This document shows, one piece after another, positions 35,632 through 46,934 of a DNA stretch of 64,000 nucleotides. Source of the stretch: Prillingera fragicola (lineage: Eukaryota; Basidiomycota; Tremellomycetes; Trichosporonales; Trichosporonaceae); contig BEDY01000001.1 in NCBI GenBank assembly GCA_002335605.1, forward strand, positions 4,216,001 to 4,280,000, in the 5' to 3' direction. Within the stretch, counting starts at the first letter, position 1, and each line of letters opens with the position of its first letter. The notes under the pieces were generated by a model that ran no database searches, was not told the DNA's origin, and saw nothing but the letters and a program-made list of their open reading frames with translations. The position numbers were made by a program, and so were the translations under genes.

Positions 35632-36412
35632 ATGGCTGCTGTCAATCCCGCGCAAAGTCTTCAAGAGTGAGTGCTGACAACTCGCACGGTTTCGACCGTC
35701 CACTTTGGACGAAGACCATGGTCGCTGCCATCCGTTCTTTTTTGACGCTGGCATGCTATCCATTTGCCGAATTCTGACGGCAATCTTCCAGGCAGAGTGA
35801 AGCTGTTCGCGACGCGGCAGTGCTTCTTCCCGAGAGGCGCGGCCCCGTCCGCCAGCCGGTGCTTCCTATTGACGCCCCGATGACGCGCCAGTCTGGGCGC
35901 GGGGTCTGTTTGTTGGCGTTAACGACCTGCGTGTCTCCATGAACGACGTGAACGACCGCCTTGACGCGATGCAGGACGATATTACCGAGATCAAGGCCTC
36001 TCAACGTGAGGCGAGTGTGAAACTGGACTACTCGTAAGTCTGGATTCATCGCTAGAGGCACCACAGCTGACTTCTGGTCGTAGGAACGCCATTGCGCTGG
36101 CCCGAGCGGAAAACACTCACGCGTCAACGCACCCCGCTCACCCGCTGACGGCCTTTCCAACGATGCCGGTGATTCCACCGGCACCTGCGCCACTGCCCAA
36201 TCTCGGCCCCCCACACGCGTTGTTCCCGGCCACTGTTGAAGCGCTCGGGCAGCTAACCAGTTAGTGACATGATGTTTCTTGAGCAGGATTTTGCTGACGT
36301 TTGGACAGATCGCCAGCTCGGTACTTTACTTGCCGCTTACCATCAACCGGAGACGGGCGACGAGGATGTCAGGCGTAGACGCTTCAACATCTTTGTGGGC
36401 TGCTCGTGGTGA
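35632..36412 (+). CDS. Mug135-like coiled-coil protein, 5' part uncertain
   Basis: The 3' part is clear: exons 35892-36033, 36084-36259 and 36309-36412 join in frame (introns 50 and 49 nt). They encode a coiled-coil (FVGVNDLRVSMNDVNDRL and following) and a C-terminal LGQLTNRQLGTLLAAY..., resembling the Mug135-like C-terminal domain of basidiomycetes. The 5' part is problematic. The likely start, ATG 35632, followed by a GTGAGT donor at 35667 and an exon from 35792, reads well until about 35880, but in a different frame from the coiled-coil exon, which is itself closed by a TGA just upstream. Either an unusual small intron (for example 35797-35891, leaving a 5-nt exon) or a frameshift mutation must explain this, so it may be a pseudogene. 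Function is unknown. Confidence 0.5.
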
Positions 36413-37011
36413 GCGCAAGGTTCTCGGACGTTGCCAACCCCGGCACCGACGGCCCCCATACTCCGTCATACGCCACACGCTCGACCCAGCTCATATTCTT
36501 CACAAGGTCTTATTCCCCCACACACCGACCACCCGACCCTTTCGTCTCCTAAAGCCCCTCCCACCACGACCACCACGACACCCCACGAATCCAAAGACAC
36601 CGACGACACCACGTTACCATCCACGACACACAACTACGCCCATTCCCATGCGAAACCCCCCTCACTTCCCCTCACTTCTCCACGCGGTTGCAGTGATTGC
36701 AGTTAATACCACCCGCCTCGTTTCGATCCACCCGTCTCCTGAGCTAAGCGCATTGGCTCGCTGCGTGAGCAGCCGAGACCCAGGTCGGAAAGAGCCTGCT
36801 CACCTACACCCGCGAGACTTTGTACAAACAACCATTCTTACTTGTACATGTTTGTTGCATAGGCGCTATACGCGCCCCGTTCTCCATGTACTTTGAGCTC
36901 GACGTGCGTCGTGGCGGCCGCTCACAGGTCTTGCCCAGCGCTGCGGCAGCGCAAGGATCACCATTGTCCCTCCCCGCAGCGACCGAGATCCGGGGGTACT
37001 GACTAGGCCCA
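36413..37011. other. Intergenic between convergent genes
   Basis: A plus-strand open frame continues here but encodes only Pro/Thr/His-rich low-complexity sequence with no family features, so I do not call it. The 3' flanks of the two neighbours lie here. Confidence 0.45.
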
Positions 37012-37872
37012 CTAGAACAGCCTTCCGAGGGGCAGCTGCACATCCTCGCCCATGAGCGGCACCCTTCCGATAATGGTCACCACCTTTGCGTCAGCGCATC
37101 CCCTTTGCGAGCGCCTACAGTCGTCGACGTACCTGTGCCACACTCTCCCCCAACTTGACATCTGGCCCAATAACCACCGCCTCGCCGACCTTTCCACCGA
37201 CGTAGGGCTGATGCTCGAGCGTGTAGAACGCGACCTTGCGGCCGCTAATGGTCGTCCGCTCGTCGCGGTCTGGCATCTGCGGCCAGTGCGGCGTCCGCGT
37301 CCGCCTATCCAGGATCTCACCATCAGCTCTACCCAACACCGGCCCACGCACAAAGTCGCCAGCCCGGGCGCCATCAGCTTTCATACCGAGAATGAGCCCC
37401 TTGTACCCCTCGTCGGCGTACAGATTGTCGTGCGGGGCGATCAACGTCCCCTGGCCCTCGGACAGGGTCTTGACCGCCGCGCACCCTGCTTCAGAGCTTG
37501 TGGCGGCGGCGCGGAGGTCGCGGGCAAACTTTTTCGCCTTTTGCGCAGAGAGCGAGGGCAGGAGCGTTTCGGCGAACCAGGACGCGAGGTCGTCGCACGT
37601 CGGGTGCGTGGCGGGGGCGGGGGTTTGGCGGCGCCAGGGATCAGTGGCCGGGATGGGTTTTGGGATCTGGGGTGTTAGTGGGCGGTGCGGTGCGCTGAGG
37701 GCTAGAGATGGGAGCATAAGTGGCGCGGTTGGGGGTCGTTGAGAGTGGACTTGACGGTGGATGGTGAGAGGGCGGGAGTTGGAGCTAGACTTACAGGTGG
37801 CCGGGTCCTGTCGAGATATCGTGCGCTCGTGAGACTGAATAGCGCGAGAGCTAAGAGTTGGAGGACAAGCAT
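37012..37872 (-). CDS. Secreted orphan protein (227 aa)
   Basis: I do not recognise this family. Exons 37795-37872, 37133-37666 and 37012-37083; introns are 128 and 49 nt and phases agree. The first exon encodes a textbook signal peptide (MLVLQLLALALFSLTSA). The rest is soluble with no second membrane segment or GPI signal, so the product is probably secreted or vacuolar. Segments that look structured are CDDLASWFAETLLPSLSAQ with a following Lys/Arg helix, APHDNLYADEGYKGLILG, and a beta-rich C-terminus with FYTLEHQPYVGGKVGEAVV and VTIIGRVPLMGEDV. Only two cysteines are present after the signal peptide, so it is not a typical Cys-rich effector. An extracellular role is inferred from the signal peptide alone. 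Confidence 0.65.
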
Positions 37873-38586
37873 TGTAGAGGGGTGTGTGTGAGTAGAGGAC
37901 AGAGAGAAGAGAGAGATGGGTTGCAGAGATGGCGATGTGCTTGGCTGACGAGAGGTGGTCACGAGACGTCATTGTGGCAAAAGAAGAGTAGTGGCAGTGA
38001 GTGGACAACGGGTTGCTCGCGTCTGTCCACCCCAGGAGCAAGCTCGGGAGAGGTCAAAGGAGGACGCGCAACAGCAGAAAGCATGAGCAGCACCTGTCCC
38101 AGTTGCGAGTTTATGTTCAGCACACTTCGTGGATGACATTGTAACGCCTGGCACCCAGCGGAAGTACTCTCGCCCAACCAGACGCCCAACCCCAACGACG
38201 CGATCGACGGGTCCACCAAACCTTACCCGCTCATGCGCACGCATACACGAGGACTCAAGCGACAAGGGTCAGAGGTCAGAGGCCCTCCCCCGCAACGACA
38301 GAGCAGCAGAGGAGAAGAGACAACGAGTGCGGCGACTTGAATTTAACAGTTTAGGAGTGGAATATCCGGTTACGTCCGGCTTTCTAGTGTTTGCTTGCCC
38401 GCTCGACTTTTTCGCTGGGCCGAGTCAAGTACAATGTAGGCTGCTTGGATTGGCACTGAGCTTGTGCCAGATGGTTCGCTGCTACAGCGTGCTGCTCGGT
38501 CAGTGCATTGTGGAACGTTCGCCAAGGTGCAAGTGTTCATGGCAGCGAGCTACATGCTCTCGAGCGCTTCGCAGTTGCACACGTGA
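37873..38586. other. Intergenic
   Basis: Upstream region of the secreted orphan (C/T-rich on its coding strand near 37880-37925) and 3' flank of the second Zn2Cys6 gene. No gene is seen. Confidence 0.5.
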
Positions 38587-40510
38587 TTAAGCATACCCCT
38601 CGTTCCCCAAAAAGAATGAATCGACACTCCAGTCCGGCAGCGTCATCGTGCTGGGGTCAAACTGCTCGTACAGCAAGAAGTTGCTCTGAGCGGCGTTGAG
38701 CTGGGACAGGTCCACGTTGAGCAGCTCATCGAGCCCACCAGCCGTCGAGGGCACGGATGCCGGGGGGTTGTACTTTGCGTCCTCGTCGTCGCCTCCTGCT
38801 ACGGTGAGGCCTGCTTGTCAGTGCGTGTCAAGAAGGGCTTGTACATACCGAGAGCGTTTGCGACGTTGATAATCTTTCTCCGTGCGTCGCTGGCCTGGTT
38901 GGTCCATCGCGGGACCATGAGGCTGAGCATCCACGCGGCCATCTTGAGGTTTTGCTCGGCTTCGGCCTTGCTCAGCTCAAACCGCCAGTAGCACAGCAGC
39001 ACAATGTGCGCGCAGGTCACGACATGGCGGAGGTGCTGCCAGACGAGGTTGTATGTGACGTGCCTGTAGATCGAGTGGTAGCGGAGCAGGATCGAGCACG
39101 CTGAGCGCGCGAGGACCGCGTACGAAGCCACAGACAGGCGGGGGTCGTTGAGCGTCGTGGCGCGGAGGACGAGGCGTCCCCAGTCCCACAGCACCTGCAG
39201 GAACTGGTCCACAAACACGATGCCTGTGGTGCGCCCGTCGCGGACCCAGGCAGCACACCAGGCTGCCCAGCGCTCCTCGGCGCGCATGAGCCAGTCGAGA
39301 CCCAGAGTCTTGTTGTTAGGGTCATGGATGCCCATGAGGATTTGGGTGTTGAGGAGGAGAATCTCGGTCAGAGACCGGCGCGCAACGAGGGCGACCTGGG
39401 CGTCTGGGTCGACTACGGGCCGCGAAGCGAAGACGAGGCTGTCAAACTCTCCAGGACGGAACATTGGTGCGTGGCCGGTCTGCGCGGTGGCGTAGTAGTG
39501 CGAGTAGAGTACTTGCTGGAACATGAGATCCGCGCGGTCTGAGGGCGAGTAGGTCATGGCCGACGCGGTCTGTTCTTGGTGGATGCCGAGTTCCTTGGCC
39601 TGAGAAATCATCCAGCTGACAATGAAGCGCGTCGTGTCAGACGTGCAGGCGAGGGTAGAGTAGAACCACAGGCCGGAGAGGGCGTCTAAACGTCAGCCCA
39701 ACACAGCACCTGTACTCACGCAGCGACGTAAAACTCGCACTCCCCCACTTTTCGAGCACATCCACGGAATGGCGAAAGTATGCCACGTCCCTGCGTTCCG
39801 ACTCGCTCACAACCACGGCTTCGCGCCCAACAAACCCCTGCATGCGGACGTACCCCAGTGCGAGACACGACAGCACGAGCCCCACCTGGTCTGGGGACAG
39901 GGTGCTGGGAGCAGTATCGTAGCGCTCAAACAGAGCCACGACGCGGGGCGGGGTCACGTATGAGCAAAAGGGGAGCATATACTCTGTAAAGGTGCGGATC
40001 GCGGCGCCAGCGTCCGGCAGCAGTGGATGCGGCGGCATGGGCGGGAGCGGTGTCGAGAGGTCGCAGTAGGGGTGGGTTGGGACTTCGTCGATTGCGAGGT
40101 CAATGTCGCGGCCTGTCGTCAGTCAGCCACAGGAGACAGTGGGCTCACCTGTTTGCTCGTAAAAGATCTGTTGCAGCTGCTTGTCAATCTGCGCCAGAGC
40201 ACCGGTACGCTCGGGATACTGCGAGCCATCGATCTCGCCAGACGACGACTGCTGCGACCTCCGGCGCCTGTGTCTCTCGTCAGCGTGTAATCTCAGATAA
40301 CGCACAGTGGGCATACCTCATAGGCCTCGCCTTGTCGCGGACCAGGCAGTCGGTGAGCCCAGCATCGCGACAGCCTTGGCAAGGGTACGGCGGCTCGCAC
40401 TTGATCCGCCTTGTGCGGCAGTGCTCGCATGCGCGGGCGATGCGTGTTTTGCGTGGTTTGGACGACGAGCCAGAGACTGATTCTGGCGGGGTGAGGCCAG
40501 ATGCGCTCAT
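38587..40510 (-). CDS. Zn2Cys6 fungal transcription factor
   Basis: A nuclear regulator of 588 aa. Exons: 40317-40510, 40149-40267, 39720-40112, 38849-39685 and 38587-38810; introns are 49, 36, 34 and 38 nt with consistent phases. The zinc cluster is complete in exon 1: CEHCRTRRIKC then CQGCRDAGLTDC (cysteines at about 28, 31, 38, 44, 47 and 55), preceded by a basic KPRKTRIAR. A short helical segment with ALAQIDKQLQQIF could be the dimerisation linker. The middle region (SFTSLHALSGLWFYSTLAC onward) looks like the fungal-specific TF domain, and the tail ends with an acidic, Gln/Asn-containing stretch (SQLNAAQSNFLLYEQFDP) suited to activation. Targets are unknown; the secreted orphan and the SERF gene are its neighbours. 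Confidence 0.88.
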
Positions 40511-41572
40511 CGTTTTATGTTTGTTGGCGTGGCGTTGGGATGGCTTGAAGAGTGGGATGGGAAATCAAAAGTGGAGGTGTGGAGTAATGTCGCGGCGAGT
40601 AGATGTCGATGGTCGTAGCCAGCTTGTCTGCTCTGTGCTTTTCAGTCGCAGATGTTACTCCTCTAGTGAAGCAGGAGTGTGATGAAGAGACCGACACGTT
40701 AGAGATGGAAAGCAACGGCAGGGATAGAGCGAGTCGTGCCAGCAATCTGCAATTCCAATCGGGGTAGCATGCGGGCAACTGCCAGTCCAGGGAGCAAGCA
40801 GCCAGCCCTGCCTAGCAGAGCAACAACGAACAAGAGATAGCCTCGGGCCCAGTAGAGCCGGTAAATAAAGCGGGAGCAGTGTATAGAATGAATTGCCCGG
40901 AATTTGCCGCCATTTGACTCATCCTTTTTGGAATGCAGAGCACTGTTGGCACATTTGGACCACAGAGTATTCGTCTCGCGTTCGTGTCACGGAGCAGAGG
41001 AAGGGTTGTCGGATGAGAACGATGTGATGAGCAGAGTGAAACTCGAAGGGCGCACGATAAGATTATCATTCTGAGACAAGGATCGGCGGTGATGCTGACA
41101 AGAGGCACAATCTCACCGTACATCCTCGTTTCTGGGTGTTCATCATCCGGGCCACAGTGGACAGTGTTTGCTTTCCTCACTCACACCCTGAGCAGTGCCA
41201 ATTCCACGATATCCAGAGCAACGGGCTAATTCGTATCATCGGCCGGGTCTGGGCGAAGTCTGGGTCTGGTGAGGACCATGACATGTAGATGTACCTCTCG
41301 TACCCCGTCCCCGTGCAACAAGGCTGTTCTGCTTGGCACCGGACAGGCGTAACCACAACTGAGCCTTCGCTGAAGACCCATCCACAACCCCACGCCCATC
41401 ACCAGCCCAGCTGTGTCTAACTGTCTGCCACCTCACCCAAATCGTCTCCGCCACCAACAGCCCAAAAATGCTTCCGCAGGCTTTCCGCAATGTTGACCCG
41501 TTCCTGGGCCAGCAAGGACATGTTGCAACTTTCTTCTACTCTTGTTTCTCGTCCAGCACTAATAATCTCACC
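40511..41572. other. Intergenic between divergent genes
   Basis: About 1 kb between the start codons of the second Zn2Cys6 gene (minus) and the SERF gene (plus). No gene or distinctive repeat is visible. Confidence 0.5.
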
Positions 41573-42509
41573 ATGACTCGTAAGTTGGCGCAAGAAGGGG
41601 ACAAGGAGGGGGAAAGGCAGATGGCTGACAGACCTAGGCGGAAATCAGCGTGACTCTGACCGTGCCAAGGCTCAGGCAAAGCTGTGAGTGCTTGCGCTTC
41701 ATGTCCCGTCTTTTCTTGTTTGGTTGGGCTGCTCGGCGCCTCATGCTGGTTTGTTCGCGCGTGCCGGCGTCGCTTTGGCCTGGAGTGTTTCGACTCTGCG
41801 TCGCCTTTGATAACCCGGTGCGGCGCGTGCTGGCCACGGGGCTTCTGCTAAGGGCAACGGGCATGGAGCTCAAAATGCGCCGACACGACGCGCCAGGCGC
41901 ATGGAGACACGCAAAGCCTTAGCGGCGCATGGAAGGTCCCGTTCCTCCAAAACGGAGAGCCAGCCGTGCCGCCTTGGACGCGTCCGTCATGGTCTCGCCG
42001 GGCGCCCGCGGTTTTGTCGACCTCCGGCCCCCTGTCTCTTAGCCAAAGCACACTCTGACGCAACAGCGGCAACTCGAAGAAGAAGCAGTCAGGCGACCCC
42101 GTCGCCCGTCGTGAGGCCGACGCCAAGGCTCTCCAGGAGAAGTAAGTCCCGCGCATGAGGTTCACGCTGACTTTGCAGGATTGCTGTAAGTGTTCCTAAT
42201 GACTGCCGAGGTTGCAGGCGCGGGGCTGGGGACGCATGTGTGGTGAAGTGTCGAGTGCGGGGCTATCCTGAGGCGGGGAGAGCACCTGTATGACTGAGAG
42301 AGCTATCTGTGCGGCTGGCGCTGAGAGTGCTGGTGGAGCTGGACGCGTGTGTGCGCCAGCGCGCAACGCCACACCGCCCGCCTCGCTGCGTTGTCAGCCC
42401 GCTACGTCCCCTCCTTCCCCTCCGCCTTACACGCAAGTGACGCTAACACACCCAGGCCAAGGCCGCAAAGGCTGAAGGCGGCGACGACAAAGGAGGAAAG
42501 AAAAAGTAG
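41573..42509 (+). CDS. SERF/4F5-family small basic protein (62 aa)
   Basis: A conserved, disordered, strongly basic protein of the 4F5/SERF family, linked in other eukaryotes to protein aggregation and nucleic-acid binding. The gene is very fragmented: exons 41573-41579, 41638-41683, 42067-42141, 42179-42185 and 42456-42509 encode only 62 residues. The N-terminal signature MTRGNQRDSDRAKAQAK and the Lys-rich SKKKQSG are diagnostic, and the C-terminus ends GGKKK. The first coding exon is 7 nt (ATGACTC) and the fourth is a 7-nt microexon. Introns 2 and 4 are long for this genome (383 and 270 nt); the others are 58 and 37 nt. All splice sites are GT-AG and all phases agree, which together with the family match makes the model strong. 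Confidence 0.92.
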
Positions 42510-42751
42510 CCCCTTCCTCCCCCCCACCCATCCTTATAAACCTTGTATTGCTAGTACACCGTACGACAACAATGCAATGCATAGATGCCCACACCCTCCT
42601 CCGACAAAGTCTAGCTCTACTGGCGCGCGGTCGAATGCACTTGTGATAAATGAACCGCGTCGCCTCGCCTCCGCCTCCCCTCTGCTCCCCACCTCTCGTC
42701 CACCTCGGAATCCCCCGCTACACCGGGCAGGGCACAGCGCCTCGTCGCAGC

Positions 42752-44874
42752 TCAGCCCTCGAGGGCAGCAATCTCGGCCCTGACCCCGGCCTCGGTGTCG
42801 ATCTTTTGCAGCTGGGTCTTCTCGAGCTGCTCGCCCTTTGCCACGCGGGCCTTGAGCTCGTCAATAGCCTTGAGCTGGGGTTCGTCAGCGACTCTCCTCT
42901 CCATGCATACGACGCCGTCGGCCGCGCTGCGCGACCTCGTGCCCGTGCTCACCTTTTTGGTCAAGTTCCTAATCTTCTTGGCCGCAGCGTCGTCATCCTC
43001 GACGGGCACGGGCTCGGGGGCGGCCGCAGGCTCCTCGGCGTCGGCCTTCTTGTTCTTGGTCCTCTGGCGCTTCTTCTTCTCGGCCGGAGCGGCGACGGGC
43101 GCCGCACCGGGCGGGGGCGCGCCGGGAATGTACCGGCCGGCCGGCTTGCCGCCGCGGAACATTGGCGGCGTGGAGGCTCCCGAGGAAGGGGCGTCGTCCT
43201 CGCGGCGCTGATAGGCATCCGAGGCGAGGGTGCCGCGAGCGCCAGGGGGGCGGTAGGCGCCGACAATCTTGGGTGCGGCGCCGTTGGTGGCCTCCTCCTC
43301 GCCCTTGGGGCGGAACTGGGCGACCGAGGCGTTGGGCTCGGGCGCCTTGGGGACGACCGCCGGGAAGGCGGGCAGGTCGGCGACGCGGAGGGGGCGGAAG
43401 GAGACGCCGTACAGGTCGTCCTGGGGGTGGATGTGCAGCAGCTGGCCGCCGGCCCACCAGATCTTGACGCCGTTGTCGACGCGGAGACGCGGGGAGAGGG
43501 TTGCGGTCAGAATGTAGCGGCCGCAGGGGGACCACTCGCAGTGAGACGAGTTGGAGGCCTTGAATTCGGCAACCTTTTTGCGGGTCGAAACCTCCCAAAT
43601 GTCGATACCGCCGGCGAGGTTGCCGAAACCTGCCGACAGGAGGAGGCGGCCCTGGGGCTGGTACAGCACAAAGTTGCGGTGGTTGTTGCCGTACGAGTGC
43701 ACCATCTTGGCCTTGAGGTCGTAGGTGGTCGTGCGTGCGGGCATGTAGCCATAGTTGACGGTAAACTCGCGCGAGTTGGGGTTCCAGTTGAAGTCGTAAA
43801 TGGGTCCCTCCTTGTCCAGGTCGACGAGGCCGTCAAACTTGCCGTCAAGACCGACGAGGTACAGGTTGGTCTCGCCGTAGTACGACTTGCCAGTGTTGTC
43901 AACGTCAGTGTGCGTGAGGAACAGCGCCATGGTGCCCGCATTGTTCCACTTCACATTCAACTTGTCGGCCTTGTAAAAGGCCTTGCGCGCAATGCTGACG
44001 GGCATGTTGCGGGTCTCGGTTTCGTCGCTGGCGCTGGGCTTGCCGACGAGCGCCGAGAGGGGGTAGAGAGCAACAACGGCGGGGGCACCCTTGCGCTCTC
44101 CAACCCAGACAGCGACAGCAGGCTCGCTCGCGGGACGAATAGGTTTGCTGCTGGTCGCGCCCTCGGGCAGCTGGGTCGGGCTCGACACAAACACACCCTT
44201 GATCTGGCCCTCGGCCTTGAGGCGCGTCGATGGGCGGGGAGCGAGGGCGGGGGTGAAGATGAGAATGTCAGACGACGACGGGCGGATCATGTACTGCTCG
44301 TCGGCAGTGATCGTGGGAATCCTGCATGTCAGCTCCAGCTTGCTTTCAGAACGCACCAGTCGTCACCCGTCTTGTGGTACCATCCGCCAACCTGCTCGCC
44401 AGTCTCAACGTTCCATGCCTTGACATTCTTGTGCACGTCCGTGTCGCTCTTCACTGGACGCTCAAACGTAAACAGCGTAGTCGACAATGGCGAAAAGGCC
44501 ACCGACACGACATTGGGCTGGTCAATGGTCCGGGGAGCAGTCGACGAGCCAGATGCGCTTGAGAGGAGCTCGACGCTTGCAAGGTTAGCCTGTATATGTG
44601 GACGAAAGTGCTTACGTCTCAGCCTGGGCGTAGGCAAACCACTCGCCGTTGGGCGAATACACAATGGCGCGCGTAGAGGCAGTCTCACTGCGGGGGTAAG
44701 CTTTGGCGCCGATAAAAGAGGGACGCACGCGGGGATCTTGTCCGAGAGCTCCCATGATGGGCTGTCGGCGATGCCGGTAGCCTTTTGTGCGCGGACTAGT
44801 GCGTGCGTTAGTGTGTTTTGGTACGCAGTGATGCTTGAGAGATACTCACATGCGTACTGAGCTTCAGAGGCCAT
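42752..44874 (-). CDS. EIF2A: Eukaryotic translation initiation factor 2A (eIF2A)
   Basis: A cytosolic WD-repeat/beta-propeller initiation factor that can deliver Met-tRNAi to the ribosome independently of GTP. Six exons: 44850-44874, 44729-44795, 44616-44687, 44357-44575, 42953-44321 and 42752-42874; 624 aa. Conserved blocks include SPNGEWFAYAQ, FSPLSTTLFTFERP, KNVKAWNVETGEQVGGW, TKAVFYKADKLNVKWN-like AFYKADKLNVKWNNAGT, LILLVGLDG-like NLYLVGLDGKF, PIYDFNWNPNSREFTVNYG, ASNSSHCEWSPCGRYILTA and YRPPGARG. A basic-acidic stretch with KKKRQRTKNKK and a C-terminal coiled helix follow the propeller. The last intron is 78 nt, divisible by three and free of stops, so retention would add 26 residues. 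Other introns are 35-54 nt; one acceptor is TTGCAAG. Confidence 0.95.
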
Positions 44875-45751
44875 GGTTGTAATCCTGTCCTGTTCCAGAT
44901 GTAAAAGATAGAATTGAGAGAGTGGAGTCGAAGCGAGACCTTGAATTGACGGTATGCCTGTTGTGCCGTACTGTGGCTGTTGCTTGTAGCAGAGTTGACC
45001 TGGGAGGGGTAGACGTGTAGAGGGTCGACACTGGGGAGAGCAAGCAGGAGAAGAAGAAGAAGCAGAAGGACGAGAAGAAGAGAATGAATGGTGAATCTCT
45101 CGAACGCGAGCGTCACCACCACCCACCGCGCGCCGCCAGCCCAGGGTGGGACAGACAAAAGTCCAGACTGATGTCACGTGATTTGTTATCAGCATAAATT
45201 ACATTTATTATATTTACACATCATTTTGGTTCTTCTTGAACGACAACGACTACTACAAGGACAGTCGCGTCTTGACATTGCAGTATTCTCTTTCCACTCT
45301 TGGTCTCTGCAGACCTCTTATCGATCTCTGTTGCTCATGGTCATTCATTCTCTCTGACAGAGGCTTCCTGTGTTACTCTGAGCAATCTACAACAAATCTT
45401 GGGCCACTCAACCTTTCACCGGACACAAGGGTCGTCTTGCCCCTCTTCCTCCTCAAAGAGGCTTAGCCAAAACAGCGCCGACGCCTCTTCCGCATACCAT
45501 GCAGACCAACATTCACGTCGGTCCGCAACTCGACGCTCTACACCCTCTCTCTCGATGCCATCGCCGACTCCTTGTCCGATGCGCCGAGAGGGGCGCTAGT
45601 CTGTGCACCAGTGATCATCGTTGCGCCCTCTTGCGCCCCCATTATTACGTACTCGCTGACCCATGATCATCTCACCAACTGCTGATATCCTCTTCACAGA
45701 TGCGAGCAACAATACCTCCCTTGCTGCTGCACATTCGCCACCACGACAATC
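44875..45751. other. Intergenic between eIF2A and the accessory cluster
   Basis: Divergent upstream region of eIF2A (minus) and the first pseudokinase-like gene (plus). It contains a GAA-rich tract near 45045-45085 (pyrimidine-rich on the eIF2A coding strand) and a short AT-rich patch near 45185-45225, unusual in this GC-rich window, at the edge of the cluster. Confidence 0.5.
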
Positions 45752-46710
45752 ATGACTGTAACAATCGATCAGCCGGACACAGCAATCTCAAACGTACGCA
45801 CCCTCCACAGCTGATCTGACTCCCAGACCCTCTCACTCCTCTGGCCCCGCCCCCGCACAGGAGCATCAAACGCGACCCACTCCCTGGCCCACTTGACTTC
45901 AATCAAAGCACCCTTCCACCCCCTCGCGGTCGAAACACTGCAAGAGCTGCTCGAAGAAGCACGCTCCGGTACGACCCCGACTCTCCCCATCCCTCACACC
46001 CCGAAACCCAACCTACCCCGCTCGCCGAAACACACCCTCATCATCGGCTCCTTCATCGACCAAGGCCGCGTCTGGTCCGCCTTCCACGCCACCTCGGCCA
46101 CGTCCCCCCAACGCGCCGTAGTCAAGTTTACGGCGCCGTCCCTACACCTCAAACCCGTCGACGAGCTGTATCACGAAATCACACACGAGGCAGGGGTATA
46201 CGAGCACATCCCGCAGCTGCAGGGCGGCGTCGTGCCCGCCTGGCGCGGCGTGTTCGCCTCCACCCAGCACGTACGGGGAGTCGAGGTGGCGCTCCTCGCC
46301 GCGGTCGTCGACTACGCCGGCGTGAGCATGGAGGACGAGATTCCTCGCCTCACCATGCTTGAAAAGTACCCTCTACACCACAGGCAGGGCTGACGGGCAG
46401 AGTCGCTATTCTGAACAAGTATCGCAAACTCCACCGCGCCGGCGTGGTACACATCTCCTGCCGGCCGAAACACTGGCTCAAGCGCCGCGGCGCGCCTGTG
46501 GCAGAGATGAGGTTGGTTGACTTTGGGCTGTCGGTGCTGAGCCCCGTGTTTGGCGGGTATGAGAGTGGGGTGTCTTGGAGACAGATGTGCGAGGAGGAGA
46601 TTGCTATTGTGAGCCGACACCTGCGGATGCCCGGGTTTGGGGCTGAGAGCGGTGAGGGTGACGAGAGTGACGAGGAGTCGAAAGGGGCTGCCGCAGACAC
46701 TGTGGTGTAG
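45752..46710 (+). CDS. Pseudokinase-like protein, cluster member 1 (296 aa)
   Basis: First of four plus-strand paralogues with a diverged protein-kinase-like fold. Exons 45752-45793, 45827-46365 and 46401-46710; introns are 33 and 35 nt. Kinase-like landmarks in order: a Gly-loop-like SFIDQGRVWSAF, the beta-3 lysine in AVVKFTAP, the family hallmark QLQGGVVPAWRGVF (LQG..VP), a helix YRKLHRAGVVHISCRPKHW at the catalytic-loop position, and RLVDFGLS at the DFG position. In active fungal kinases of this LQG-VP type the loop reads HGD; here it reads HIS, so the catalytic Asp is missing. The protein therefore probably binds rather than phosphorylates. The C-terminus is acidic and Ser-rich. The member following it on the same strand shares intron position and phase. 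Confidence 0.72.
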
Positions 46711-46934
46711 AGGGTGCGTTGGACGGTGGCGAGAATGCAGTGTGGAACGAGCAAAGGGACATGCCATCTGTGACAATCGCATCTGATCGTCCTCGCACTC
46801 GACACATCCTGATGCTTCACCACCGTGTCAACCCCTGCTCATCACACTGACCGGTATCCCATCGCGACGCACCTTGCACGCGTTCTACTGACCTGCTTTC
46901 ACGACGCGCAACTCTCCTCTCTACGCACTACACC

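Noticed and set aside
36413..36896. Pro/His/Thr-rich plus-strand reading frame after the Mug135-like gene
   Set aside because: Low-complexity translation of a C/A-rich tract; not connected by good splice sites and no family match.
42650..44860. 736-codon plus-strand open frame
   Set aside because: Antisense shadow of eIF2A; the Gly/Ala/Arg/Leu-rich product matches nothing and the minus strand carries conserved eIF2A blocks.
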